Assembly (NCBI GenBank): GCA_035575035.1
Contig: DATLYH010000282.1
Span: 1-18,485, forward strand
Length of the DNA stretch: 18,485 bases
Reading direction: 5' to 3'
From: DATLYH01 sp035575035
GTDB taxonomy: Bacteria > Planctomycetota > Planctomycetia > Gemmatales > Gemmataceae
The translations under genes and the position numbers were made by a program. Numbering within the stretch: the stretch's first letter is position 1; every line of letters starts with the position of its first letter. The notes under the pieces are model-generated. The model saw nothing but the letters and a program-made list of their open reading frames with translations, did no database searches and was not told the DNA's origin. Shown here piece by piece: positions 7,594 through 14,768 of the stretch.

Positions 7594-8327
7594 GAAGACG
7601 GTTTGGCTTCAGACGAATTGGCGGCGGGCTCACGCGACAGCAGCGCTTGCAGGCCGGCGAGGATCAGGACATTTCCGGACTTGGAGGCAAGCTGGGCCAG
7701 CGTCTCCAGTTCCTGCAGGCGGAACATGTGGGGGTTCTCCTGGAGGAGCTTGGCGGTGTTGGCCCGTGCGCGGGCGGCAGCGAGTTCGTGCCGCGCTGCC
7801 GCCAGGGTGGCACGCCCCTTGTGCTCGGCCTCCACCTCTTGCAGGAAAACGGCCCGCACCGGTCCGGGCAAGATCATGTCCTTGACGCCGACCCGCGTTA
7901 ACTCGAGGCCGTACTTGGCCGCCCGCGGCGCCACGTCCGCCTGAAGTTTGCTTGAGAGCAGATCGCGCTCGTTCAGCAGCTCTTCCAGCGTCCGCCCGGT
8001 GATAGTCTCGCGCAGGGTGAGCTGCAAATCCTGATAAAGTTGCGACTGATAATCGCCGACCGTGTGCCGGGCGGCGACGGGGTCCACAACCTTGAACTGC
8101 GCGATGAGCGTGACACGAATACCGATCTTGTCGGCCGTGAGGATTTCCTGACCCTCAACGGTTTGGCTGACCTCACGGATATCGACCCGGTCGATCTGCC
8201 AGTGCTCCCCTATCCGTTCCCAGATCCATCGGCCATAGCGACCGGGCGGAAGCAGCTCGACGAACTTACCATTGCGGTAGAGCAGTCCGCGTTCGTATTC
8301 GTGGACGATGACGCTGCGAAACAGCAT
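7590..8327 (-). CDS. SPFH/Band 7 (slipin/stomatin-like) protein
   Basis: A 245-residue SPFH-domain protein. The region about residues 5-180 fits the family: VIVHEYERGLLYRNGK, LLPPGRYGRW, TADKIGIRVTLIAQFKVVDP, the helix DLQLTLRETITGRTLEELL, and YGLELTRVGVKDMILP. It is followed by an Ala-rich coiled-coil (about 188-220), through which SPFH proteins form rings or scaffolds on membranes. Unlike most slipins it lacks an N-terminal membrane segment, starting almost directly in the SPFH fold. AGAGG lies nine bases upstream of the ATG. It is the first gene of a two-gene operon with the reverse transcriptase. In retrons a partner gene often encodes the toxic effector, so a membrane-acting role is conceivable, but this is inference. 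A housekeeping slipin role is the alternative. Confidence 0.88.
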   Translation of the reverse strand: MLFRSVIVHEYERGLLYRNGKFVELLPPGRYGRWIWERIGEHWQIDRVDIREVSQTVEGQEILTADKIGIRVTLIAQFKVVDPVAARHTVGDYQSQLYQDLQLTLRETITGRTLEELLNERDLLSSKLQADVAPRAAKYGLELTRVGVKDMILPGPVRAVFLQEVEAEHKGRATLAAARHELAAARARANTAKLLQENPHMFRLQELETLAQLASKSGNVLILAGLQALLSREPAANSSEAKPSS

Positions 8328-8339
8328 GGCGGCAAACCT

Positions 8340-8640
8340 CTATTGGGAAAGACCGCTGCGGGTCTGGGACGGTCGAGTCAAGAGGCCGGTGCCGGGCATA
8401 TCGGCGAGTGTGGGCCGACGATTGATGTCGGTCGGCCGCAGGCAGGCGGTCCGCGGCGAAACCGACAGGTATCCTCGCCGGCGCAGGACAATCGCCGACG
8501 GCGGTTTCCCGCAGCCGGCGCGGCGGGGTTGCCGGGCCGAAGTAGGCCCAGCGATCCCCGCGTCATCGGCCTCTTGATGGCGAGGGTACGCCGCGCCGCG
8601 GCGTACCCTCAGAGGGCCCCAACGGCGGTACGCTCCGACC
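8340..8640 (-). other. Structured leader of the slipin-RT operon, candidate msr-msd RNA region
   Basis: This gene-free stretch lies directly upstream of the slipin-RT operon and is dense in inverted repeats. A 14-bp perfect palindrome occupies 8582-8610. At 8523-8561 a hairpin has outer gcgggg/ccccgc and inner 8-bp arms around a 6-base loop. A 7-bp stem pairs 8413-8419 with 8431-8437, and a second 7-bp pairing (tgtcggt with accgaca on the minus strand) overlaps it. Retron RNAs are normally encoded just upstream of the operon. I cannot identify the a1/a2 pair or the branching G, and GC-rich DNA forms chance stems, so this is a candidate region and not an RNA gene call. Confidence 0.3.
8582..8610. 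repeat. Perfect 29-bp palindrome (14-bp arms, 1-base centre)
   Basis: Arms gagggtacgccgcg and cgcggcgtaccctc flank a single C at 8596. Next to it, ccctc-a-gaggg (8606-8616) forms a competing small palindrome. It lies between ctpA and the slipin-like gene. It could be a terminator stem, a protein-binding site, or an msd stem. Confidence 0.9.
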
Positions 8641-8674
8641 TACCGGGGAGCGCCGCGAAGGCATTGATGAGATG

Positions 8675-8680
8675 ATTGTA
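8675..8680 (-). promoter_or_regulatory. Possible -10 box for the slipin-RT transcript
   Basis: On the minus strand TACAAT (5 of 6 to TATAAT) lies just past the ctpA terminator-like hairpin, with no recognisable -35. A start here would give a leader of about 340 bases that carries all the upstream hairpins. Confidence 0.22.
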
Positions 8681-8683
8681 ACG

Positions 8684-8721
8684 GCCGGCCCCCGCGCGCA
8701 CCATCCGGTTCCGGGGCCGGC
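8684..8721 (-). terminator. Hairpin after ctpA, probable terminator
   Basis: Directly downstream of the ctpA stop (minus strand), gccggcccc (8713-8721 on the complement) pairs perfectly with ggggccggc (8684-8692 on the complement), giving a 9-bp GC stem with a 20-base loop. There is no strong U-run after it, only gttac, so efficiency is uncertain. Confidence 0.45.
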
Positions 8722-8726
8722 AGCTT

Positions 8727-10130
8727 TTAACTGAAAGCCGCCTCCAGGGACGGCGCGGCGGCGCCGAGGCGCTTGATTTCCCCACGCAGATACTCCAACG
8801 CCTTTTGCAGCACCCGATCCTCGAACGGTTTCTTCTCCTTGTCCCTCTCCGGCCGGAGGCGCTGCGGCCGGGGGGTGCCCGGCTTGCCGGGGACCACGTC
8901 GCGTTCACTGCGGTAGATCAGGTACTCCAGCCGCTCTTCGTCCTTCATCTCGACCTCGAAGCCGGGGCTCGGCTTGACGCCCCACTCGTCGGTCTCCTTG
9001 CTCTCGGGGAAGCGATGGATGTTTTTGCCGCTGGGCCGCCAGTAGCTGGCCGTCGTCAGCTTCAAGGCGCTGGCGCCGTTCTCCATCTGGATAATGTTCT
9101 GGACGCTCCCCTTGCCGTAGCTGCGCTCGCCGACGACCACCGCCCGCTTGTGGTCTTGCAGCGCCGCCGCCACGATCTCGCTGGCGCTGGCACTGTACCG
9201 GTTGATCAGGACTGCCATCGGGTACTTCTCAGAGGGCACCAGCAACGTCCCCTCGGGGCGGGCCTCGTAGACCTTCTCGCGCTCGTTGCGGCCGCGGATG
9301 CTGACGATCACTCCCTCGGTCAGGAACAGGTCGGCGATCTTCTCGGCCGCGCTGAGCAGGCCGCCGGGGTTATTGCGCAGGTCGAGGATCAGGCCGCGGG
9401 CCCCCTCGCGCTGGACCTGCTCGACGGCCTGGCGCAGTTCCTCCGGCGACGCCTCGCTGAAGTTCACCAGACGGATGTAGGCAATCTTATTCTCCTTGTC
9501 GATCAGGAAATCCCACTCGTTGGGGTTGTCCGGCTTGCGCAAGTCGCCCAGGACGCTGGGAACGCGGATCTCGGCCCGGGTGATGACGATGTCTACCGGC
9601 TCCTTGGCCGACTCATGCACCACCGTCAGGGTGACTTTCTGGCCCGGCTCCCCCTGGATCAGCTCCACCGCCTCGTTCAGCCGCATGTTCTCGGTCGATT
9701 TGCCGTCGATCTTGATGATCAGGTCGCCGGCGAGGATGCCGGCCTCGTAAGCGGGGGTGCCGACCATGGGGCTAATGACCATCAGCTGGCCCCGGTTCTG
9801 GCGGTCGTAACCGATCTGGATGCCGACACCGCCGAAGCGGCCCTTGCTCTGCCGGCTGAACTGTTTGTACTCCTTGGCGTTGATGTAGGCCGAGTGCGGA
9901 TCGAGCCGCTCCAACCCGCCGTTGATCATGTCCTCGACCAGCTGCCGCTCGCGCTCCGGATCGATGTCCTGGACGTATTTATGACGCACCTCATGGAGCA
10001 CGTCGATTAACAGTTTGACATGCTCATAATCCCGGTCCCTGTCACGGACAGGGGCGCTGGAGGCGACGGCAAGGCCGAACAGGGCGACGGCAGTAATGCC
10101 GAGGAGCCAGGCAAGGTTCCGGCGGGGCAT
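8727..10130 (-). CDS. ctpA: S41 C-terminal processing peptidase (CtpA/Prc family)
   Basis: A 467-residue exported serine protease that trims or degrades proteins at their C-terminus in the periplasm. The N-terminus has a signal peptide (RRNLAWLLGITAVALFGLAV) ending near ASSA. A PDZ domain follows (about 85-165; GVGIQIG, AYEAGILAGDLIIKIDG). The S41 core contains GLILDLRNNPGGLL, the nucleophile Ser315 in YSASASE and the general base Lys340 in YGKGSVQ, 25 residues apart as in the family. The tail (KPGTPRPQ and on) is charged and variable. ATG 10130 is preferred over a GTG at 10157 because AGGAGG lies 11 bases before it and the signal peptide then starts normally. It is divergent from the Ser/Thr kinase gene. 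Confidence 0.95.
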   Translation of the reverse strand: MPRRNLAWLLGITAVALFGLAVASSAPVRDRDRDYEHVKLLIDVLHEVRHKYVQDIDPERERQLVEDMINGGLERLDPHSAYINAKEYKQFSRQSKGRFGGVGIQIGYDRQNRGQLMVISPMVGTPAYEAGILAGDLIIKIDGKSTENMRLNEAVELIQGEPGQKVTLTVVHESAKEPVDIVITRAEIRVPSVLGDLRKPDNPNEWDFLIDKENKIAYIRLVNFSEASPEELRQAVEQVQREGARGLILDLRNNPGGLLSAAEKIADLFLTEGVIVSIRGRNEREKVYEARPEGTLLVPSEKYPMAVLINRYSASASEIVAAALQDHKRAVVVGERSYGKGSVQNIIQMENGASALKLTTASYWRPSGKNIHRFPESKETDEWGVKPSPGFEVEMKDEERLEYLIYRSERDVVPGKPGTPRPQRLRPERDKEKKPFEDRVLQKALEYLRGEIKRLGAAAPSLEAAFS

Positions 10131-10242
10131 GGAACAGATTTCCTCCTCACTCACCACACTGAGGATAAGAGCGGAACGTTACTTGAACTGACCGCTGACC
10201 ACCGCACCAATACGTCCCGCCCCGAACCGTTACGCTGACCGG

Positions 10243-10248
10243 ATTATA
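10243..10248 (-). promoter_or_regulatory. Perfect -10 box for ctpA
   Basis: TATAAT on the minus strand, with no good -35 at 16-18 bases. A transcript would start near 10236 and have a leader of about 105 bases before the ctpA ATG. Such an AT-rich hexamer stands out in this GC-rich DNA. Confidence 0.4.
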
Positions 10249-10327
10249 CCTCCCCGGGCAGAAGCAGGCGAGGGGAGAAACCGCCCGGGCGATCCGCGGT
10301 TGGAGACAGCCTGGAGCGGATTGGCCC

Positions 10328-10356
10328 TTGTCCGGGCGGGTCTTCTGGGCTATCGT
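10328..10356 (+). promoter_or_regulatory. Possible sigma-70-type promoter for the Ser/Thr kinase gene
   Basis: TTGTCC (10328-10333) and TATCGT (10351-10356) each match four of six consensus positions and are exactly 17 bases apart. The start point would be near 10363, leaving a leader of about 125 bases that contains the palindromic repeat. Confidence 0.35.
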
Positions 10357-10388
10357 GAACCGATCGGAAAGCTGAGCCACCCCTTAGG

Positions 10389-10470
10389 GTGACAAGGTGA
10401 CCAGGTGGCGCAGGTGACGAGGTGATCAGGTGCAACCTGATGTCACCACGTCACCTGGTCACCTGGTCAC
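10389..10470. repeat. Long palindromic repeat of ggtgacc/ggtcacc units
   Basis: Arms 10389-10407 and 10452-10470 match over 19 positions with one mismatch. Inside them a second perfect stem pairs 10425-10431 (atcaggt) with 10435-10441 (acctgat) around gca. The whole element is built of degenerate 7-base aggtgac-like steps. It ends 17 bases before the kinase start codon, just upstream of its ribosome binding site. The rest of the 10131-10487 gap holds the two promoter candidates and nothing else I can support. Confidence 0.85.
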
Positions 10471-10487
10471 GGAAGCCGGAGCGGCGC

Positions 10488-13301
10488 ATGAGCACCCCCG
10501 CCGATCTGGGCAACCTGAAGACCAGCGACTGGAACCTTCTGCAGGAGTTGCTCGAACGCTTCGAGAAGGCCTGGCAGGAGAGTGACTCCGTCAACCTGGC
10601 GGACTACCTTCCTCCGTCAGGCGCCTCGCTCCGTCCGTATGCCCTGCACGAGTTGATCAAAACCGACCTGGCGATCCGCTGGAAGCGCGGCCAATTCGTT
10701 GTGCTCGACTTCTACGTGGAGAAGTTCCCCGAGCTGGGCCCGCTCGCCGAGCTGCCGCTCGACCTCATCCTGGAAGAGTTCCACGTTCGCCATCTCTATG
10801 CCTCCCACGATCCGCCGTCGCTGGAAGAGTACGAGCGCCGCTTTCCCAAACAGTTCCCCGAGTTGAAGCGGCGCGTCAAGGACCACCGGGTCGAGCAATC
10901 CACTCTCTCCTCGCCGCAGGGGGCGATCGAGAAGACCGCTGTGCCGGGGGTTTCGCTCAGCCCGGCGGCTGCCCCCGTCCCCGCGGGGGGCGAGAAGACC
11001 CTCTCGCCACAGCGCACTATCCTGCCGATCGGCGAGGGATTCCGGTTGGTGCGCTACCTGGGGGGCGGCGGTTTCGCCGAGGTCTGGCAGGCGGAGTCGT
11101 CCAAGGGGTTTCCGGTCGCCATCAAGATAGTCCATCGGCCGCTGGACCACGAGGAAGCCCAGGTCGAGCTGCGCTCGCTGGCCCAGATCAAGCACCTCAG
11201 CCATCCCTACCTGCTGCAAACCCGCGACTATCACCTGGTCGAGAATCGCCTGTACATCGAGATGGACCTGGCGGACAAGACCCTGAGCGATCGGCTCAAG
11301 GAGTGCCTGCGCCAGGGGCTGCCCGGCATCCCAGTGGATGAACTGCTCCGCTACTTCCGCGAGGCAGCCGAGGCCCTCGACTACATGCACAGTAAGCAGG
11401 TCTATCACCGGGACATCAAGCCGAAGAACATCCTGCTGCACCAGGGGCACGCCAAAGTGGCCGATTTCGGCCTGGCCCGGATGATGCAGAGTCAGCGGAT
11501 GCTCTTCTCGGTGACCGGCTCGGGGACGGCCGCCTACATGCCGCCGGAGGCCTGGCGCGGCCAGGTGCATATCAACAGCGACCAGTACAGCCTGGCGGTC
11601 ACCTACGTCGAGCTGCGGCGGGGGAAACTGCCGTTCGCAAGCAACGATATTTACGGCATGATGCTGGAGCACCTGGAGAAAGGCCCCGACCTGGAATCGC
11701 TGCCGCCGGCCGAGCGTGAGGTGTTGCTCCAGGCGATGGCCAAGGACCCTGCCCAGCGCTACCCCAGCTGTCTGGAGTTCGTCCAGGCCCTGGAGCGCGC
11801 GGTGGAGCAGGAGAAAAGTCCGCCCGTCGAGGTGACGGATTTGCCGGCCGGCAAGCGGACCCATCTGGGTCGGACCAATCGGCAGACGACGGTTGTTCAC
11901 TCCACGGGCCCGGAGAGCGAGCCGGCGCTGGGGGACCCGGACACGCACACGGCCGACACGGAGAGGGAATGGGAATCAGGCCGGCAGGTGGTGCTGCCGG
12001 TGCCGGCGGGGGGGCACCCGCTCCGCTGGACCCTGCTCGGCGTGTTGACGGTGCTGCTGCCGCTGGCCGGGGTGGCCGCGTTCCTGACGCTGCGGCCGTC
12101 GTTCACGCTGGTCCGCCCCATACCGCTAACGGTCGCCATCGGCGAGGCCAAGAAGTTGCCGATCTTTGTCGAGCGCCGCCGGTTCCATGAACCCATCACC
12201 GTCACGTTTCCTGACCCGCCCCCTGGGGTGACGATCGCGGCCGGCGAGATCCTGGCGGATTCCGTCGAAGTGATGGTTGAAGTCGATCCCGAGGCGGCCG
12301 TACCGGGAACCTACTCCCTCCAGGTCCGGGCCGCGGCGGCTGGGCAGGAGAAGGAGGCCCCCGTGGAGCTGACCATCACGGGGCCGGCTTACGATCTGCC
12401 GCCCGGTTGGCAGCGCGCGGAGGGGGCCAAACGGATCCCGATCGACACGGAAGGAGGACGCCTCCTCTTTTACGACCGCATCGAGGTGGTGAAAGAGGGG
12501 ATGCGCGTACCGTTCCTGCTGATCCCCGGGAAAAGGCACGGCGACGAGGCAACGTTCTACATCATGGAGAACAAGGTGACGGTGGGACTCTACCGTCGCT
12601 TCGCCGCGCAAGCTGAATCCTTGGAGTACCCGAAGTGGCAGGAGCTGCCGGGCAACCAGGAGGACCTGAACCCCGTCCTGGGCATTCCCGTGAGAGATGC
12701 TTACGAGTTCGCCCGCTGGCTGGGCGGACAGCTGCCGTTGCTGGTGCAGTGGGACAAGGCTGCGGGACGCTTCCTGCCGGCCGATCGGCGCGGGCCGGGG
12801 CCGTTTCGCCCGCCGTGGGACCGCCAGGTGCCGGCCTTGCTGGGTGAAATCGCCCGGGGCCTCCTCCCTGGAAGCCTTCCCGAGCCTGCCCTGGGCCTGG
12901 TGCCGGTCGGGGGGCCTGCCGCCTGGTACCTTCTAGCGCTCGCCAACCCGCCGCCGATTGCTTTCGACCGGGAGGAGCCAATTCCGGCCGGCACGGCAAC
13001 CCATGATATCAGCCCTTACGGCTGCCGGGACATGGCCGGCAACGGGTTGGAGCTGACCCGCGAAGTAGACATTGGGGGGCGCATCGTCCGCGTCCCCTTT
13101 CCCAAGCCCGCCAACAGCCTTACCGACCCCCGTCAGGTGATCCTGCGCGGCGGGAGCTTCAAGGACCCCACCCCGCTGACTTTCACCCATCTGGAGCGGC
13201 CCGTCCTATCCGGCGAGCGGATGGCCCGCTATGAAGGACCGTCGGAGATCATCCGGCAAACCGGCTTCCGCGTCGTCCTCGAACCGCTGGCCCAACGCTG
13301 A
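10488..13301 (+). CDS. Membrane Ser/Thr protein kinase with FGE-sulfatase-like C-terminal domain
   Basis: A 937-residue Hanks-type kinase. Residues about 1-150 are a soluble helical region often seen before planctomycete kinases. The kinase domain (about 180-450) has the Gly loop YLGGGGFAEVW, VAIKIV with Lys213, YHRDIKPKNILL with Asp309, DFG Asp326, and SGTAAYMPPEAWRG. One membrane segment spans about 515-535 (TLLGVLTVLLPLAGVAAFL). An Ig-like stretch follows, then an FGE-sulfatase/SUMF1-like domain from about 635 to the end, with CRDMAGN (846), LRGGSF (886) and TGFRVV (925). This predicts an outside sensor signalling to a cytoplasmic kinase. The frame is open to 10422, but those residues are encoded by a palindromic repeat; GGAG six bases before ATG 10488 supports the later start. 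Confidence 0.92.
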   Translation: MSTPADLGNLKTSDWNLLQELLERFEKAWQESDSVNLADYLPPSGASLRPYALHELIKTDLAIRWKRGQFVVLDFYVEKFPELGPLAELPLDLILEEFHVRHLYASHDPPSLEEYERRFPKQFPELKRRVKDHRVEQSTLSSPQGAIEKTAVPGVSLSPAAAPVPAGGEKTLSPQRTILPIGEGFRLVRYLGGGGFAEVWQAESSKGFPVAIKIVHRPLDHEEAQVELRSLAQIKHLSHPYLLQTRDYHLVENRLYIEMDLADKTLSDRLKECLRQGLPGIPVDELLRYFREAAEALDYMHSKQVYHRDIKPKNILLHQGHAKVADFGLARMMQSQRMLFSVTGSGTAAYMPPEAWRGQVHINSDQYSLAVTYVELRRGKLPFASNDIYGMMLEHLEKGPDLESLPPAEREVLLQAMAKDPAQRYPSCLEFVQALERAVEQEKSPPVEVTDLPAGKRTHLGRTNRQTTVVHSTGPESEPALGDPDTHTADTEREWESGRQVVLPVPAGGHPLRWTLLGVLTVLLPLAGVAAFLTLRPSFTLVRPIPLTVAIGEAKKLPIFVERRRFHEPITVTFPDPPPGVTIAAGEILADSVEVMVEVDPEAAVPGTYSLQVRAAAAGQEKEAPVELTITGPAYDLPPGWQRAEGAKRIPIDTEGGRLLFYDRIEVVKEGMRVPFLLIPGKRHGDEATFYIMENKVTVGLYRRFAAQAESLEYPKWQELPGNQEDLNPVLGIPVRDAYEFARWLGGQLPLLVQWDKAAGRFLPADRRGPGPFRPPWDRQVPALLGEIARGLLPGSLPEPALGLVPVGGPAAWYLLALANPPPIAFDREEPIPAGTATHDISPYGCRDMAGNGLELTREVDIGGRIVRVPFPKPANSLTDPRQVILRGGSFKDPTPLTFTHLERPVLSGERMARYEGPSEIIRQTGFRVVLEPLAQR

Positions 13302-13317
13302 TCCTTCTTTGGAAGCC

Positions 13318-13346
13318 GGGCGGGCCGGGGTCGGGTCGAGGCGGGG
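13318..13346 (+). other. Possible G-quadruplex motif
   Basis: Five runs of three or four G occur on the plus strand at 13318-13320, 13322-13324, 13327-13330, 13333-13335 and 13343-13346, with spacers of 1, 2, 2 and 7 bases. This fits the usual quadruplex pattern. It lies in the 111-base gap between the kinase gene and the three-gene operon. High GC makes chance occurrence likely. Confidence 0.4.
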
Positions 13347-13412
13347 TAGTTTCTGAGTGCAAGCCGCCTTCCCATTCGCTAGACTGGCATCGGTCTTGAG
13401 GGTTCCGATCCG

Positions 13413-14768
13413 ATGCCCCGCCGAAAGAAAAAGGACGAAGCCGCCGAACTGGCCGGGCGGATGGTCCAGGTGCTGGAAGCCCAGCGCCGCCTCGGCAGCG
13501 ACTCCTACTCGCTGACGCTCCGCCGACTGGCCGAATTGACCGACCCCGCGGCGCCGCCCGAGTTGGTGCGGCAGGCCATCGCCAAGCGGAAGGAATTCGC
13601 CGCCCGGGTGGTCGCCGCACACGCCAGGGATCTCGACGCCCCGGTCGCCCTGGCCGAGGACGTGGATCAGCTGGCCGACAGTCCGCTGCTGTTGGAGTTT
13701 GTGCTCAACTTGGTATGCACGCCGGACAGGCCGACGTGCTCTATCACCCAGCTCAAGAGCAAGGTGCCGACCAAGCTCAAAAAGCCGTTCGAGGCCGCCC
13801 TCCGGCGTCGCATCGAGGAGAACGCCTTGCCGCCGACCGTGGGCGTCGTCACGGTCAAAGGCCCGAGAAAGAGCCAGGTCCATCTCCACCTACGCCGCTA
13901 TCCGCTGCCGCCGGAACCCGACCGTGAGCTGGCGGAAAACCTGGTGCAGGTGCTGAGGGCGCAGCGTCAGCTCGGTGGCGACTCCTACCCGCTGCTGCTC
14001 GGCCGGCTCGTGGAGTTGGCTTGCCCGGGGGCTGACCCGGCACTGGTGAAGCAGGCGATCGCCCGGCCTGAATTCCAGAACGAGGCCGTGCTGGCCCTGA
14101 AGATCCCGTCTCAAGTGCGGGAAGTCCTGATGGAAACCCCGGTGGCTCTGGCCAGCGACAGCGAACAGCTGGCCGACAGCCCGCTGTTGTTGGAGGCGGC
14201 GCTGAAGGCCGTTCGGTCGGCAACGAAACAAATCGCCACGATCGCCGATCTGAAGAAGAAACTGGTGGCTTCCCTGCAGCGGCCTTTCGGGGAGGCCGTC
14301 AGCCGACGGATTGACGAGTGCTCCTTACCGCCGACCATCGGCTGCCTCTTGCAAGCGAGAGGCAAGCACATCCTCTTTCTGATGAGCGATGTGATCACCG
14401 GTCCGGCGGCGCACTCGGCGCCGGCAATGCGGGAAGAGGCGCGTCCCGCGGCGAGCCCGCCGCCTGCCGCCCCCGAGCCGGCGGCCCCTGTCGGTACGTC
14501 GCCGGGCTTCGTCTGGGCCTTCGACCAGGCGTTCCGCCGGCTCGAACAGCGGCAGCGCATACCCAACTTCGTCAGCCTGGTGGACCTGCGCCGGGCGCTG
14601 CCGTTCGACCGGGCGACCTTCGACGCCGGGCTGCACGCGCTGCGGCGGGCCGGCCGCTACACCCTCAGCGCCGCCGAGGGCCGGTACGGCATCACCCCGG
14701 AGGAACAGGAGGCCGGCATCGTGGAGGACGGCACCCTGCTGCTGTACGTTTCGAGGAAGCTATCATGA
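13413..14768 (+). CDS. Protein with two internal repeats and a winged-helix-like C-terminus, first gene of nuclease-ATPase operon
   Basis: A 451-residue protein I do not recognise by name. It has two homologous units, about 12-168 and 172-335. They share VQVLEAQRRLGSDSYSL versus VQVLRAQRQLGGDSYPL, QLADSPLLLE in both, and RRIEENALPPTVG versus RRIDECSLPPTIG. A Pro/Ala-rich linker (about 335-363) leads to a C-terminal domain (365-451) with a helix-turn-helix-like pattern: FVSLVDLRRALPFDRATFDAGLHALRRAG-type helices, then a strand. A basic start (MPRRKKKDE) adds to the picture of a nucleic-acid-binding adaptor. There is no signal peptide. The stop overlaps the start of the ATPase gene (ATGA), so the two are translationally coupled. 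A role in recognising target DNA is inferred from the fold-like pattern and neighbours only. Confidence 0.8.
   Translation: MPRRKKKDEAAELAGRMVQVLEAQRRLGSDSYSLTLRRLAELTDPAAPPELVRQAIAKRKEFAARVVAAHARDLDAPVALAEDVDQLADSPLLLEFVLNLVCTPDRPTCSITQLKSKVPTKLKKPFEAALRRRIEENALPPTVGVVTVKGPRKSQVHLHLRRYPLPPEPDRELAENLVQVLRAQRQLGGDSYPLLLGRLVELACPGADPALVKQAIARPEFQNEAVLALKIPSQVREVLMETPVALASDSEQLADSPLLLEAALKAVRSATKQIATIADLKKKLVASLQRPFGEAVSRRIDECSLPPTIGCLLQARGKHILFLMSDVITGPAAHSAPAMREEARPAASPPPAAPEPAAPVGTSPGFVWAFDQAFRRLEQRQRIPNFVSLVDLRRALPFDRATFDAGLHALRRAGRYTLSAAEGRYGITPEEQEAGIVEDGTLLLYVSRKLS

Noticed and set aside
8805..10010. Plus-strand open frame of 401 residues opposite ctpA
   Set aside because: It mirrors the S41 peptidase gene, whose catalytic Ser and Lys are clear on the minus strand.
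10617..11948. Minus-strand open frame of 443 residues opposite the Ser/Thr kinase gene
   Set aside because: The plus strand encodes an intact kinase domain; the antisense frame shows no family features.
3..13301. Functional link between the sulfatase and the FGE-like domain of the kinase
   Set aside because: They are about 9 kb apart with many unrelated genes between, and the FGE-like domain belongs to a membrane kinase. Co-occurrence is expected by chance in a planctomycete.
14318..14764. Upstream extension of the ATPase to an earlier in-frame start (939 residues in all)
   Set aside because: The extra 149 residues lie in a shifted frame of the preceding gene and are Arg/Ala-rich. The ATGA overlap gives a natural start at 14765.
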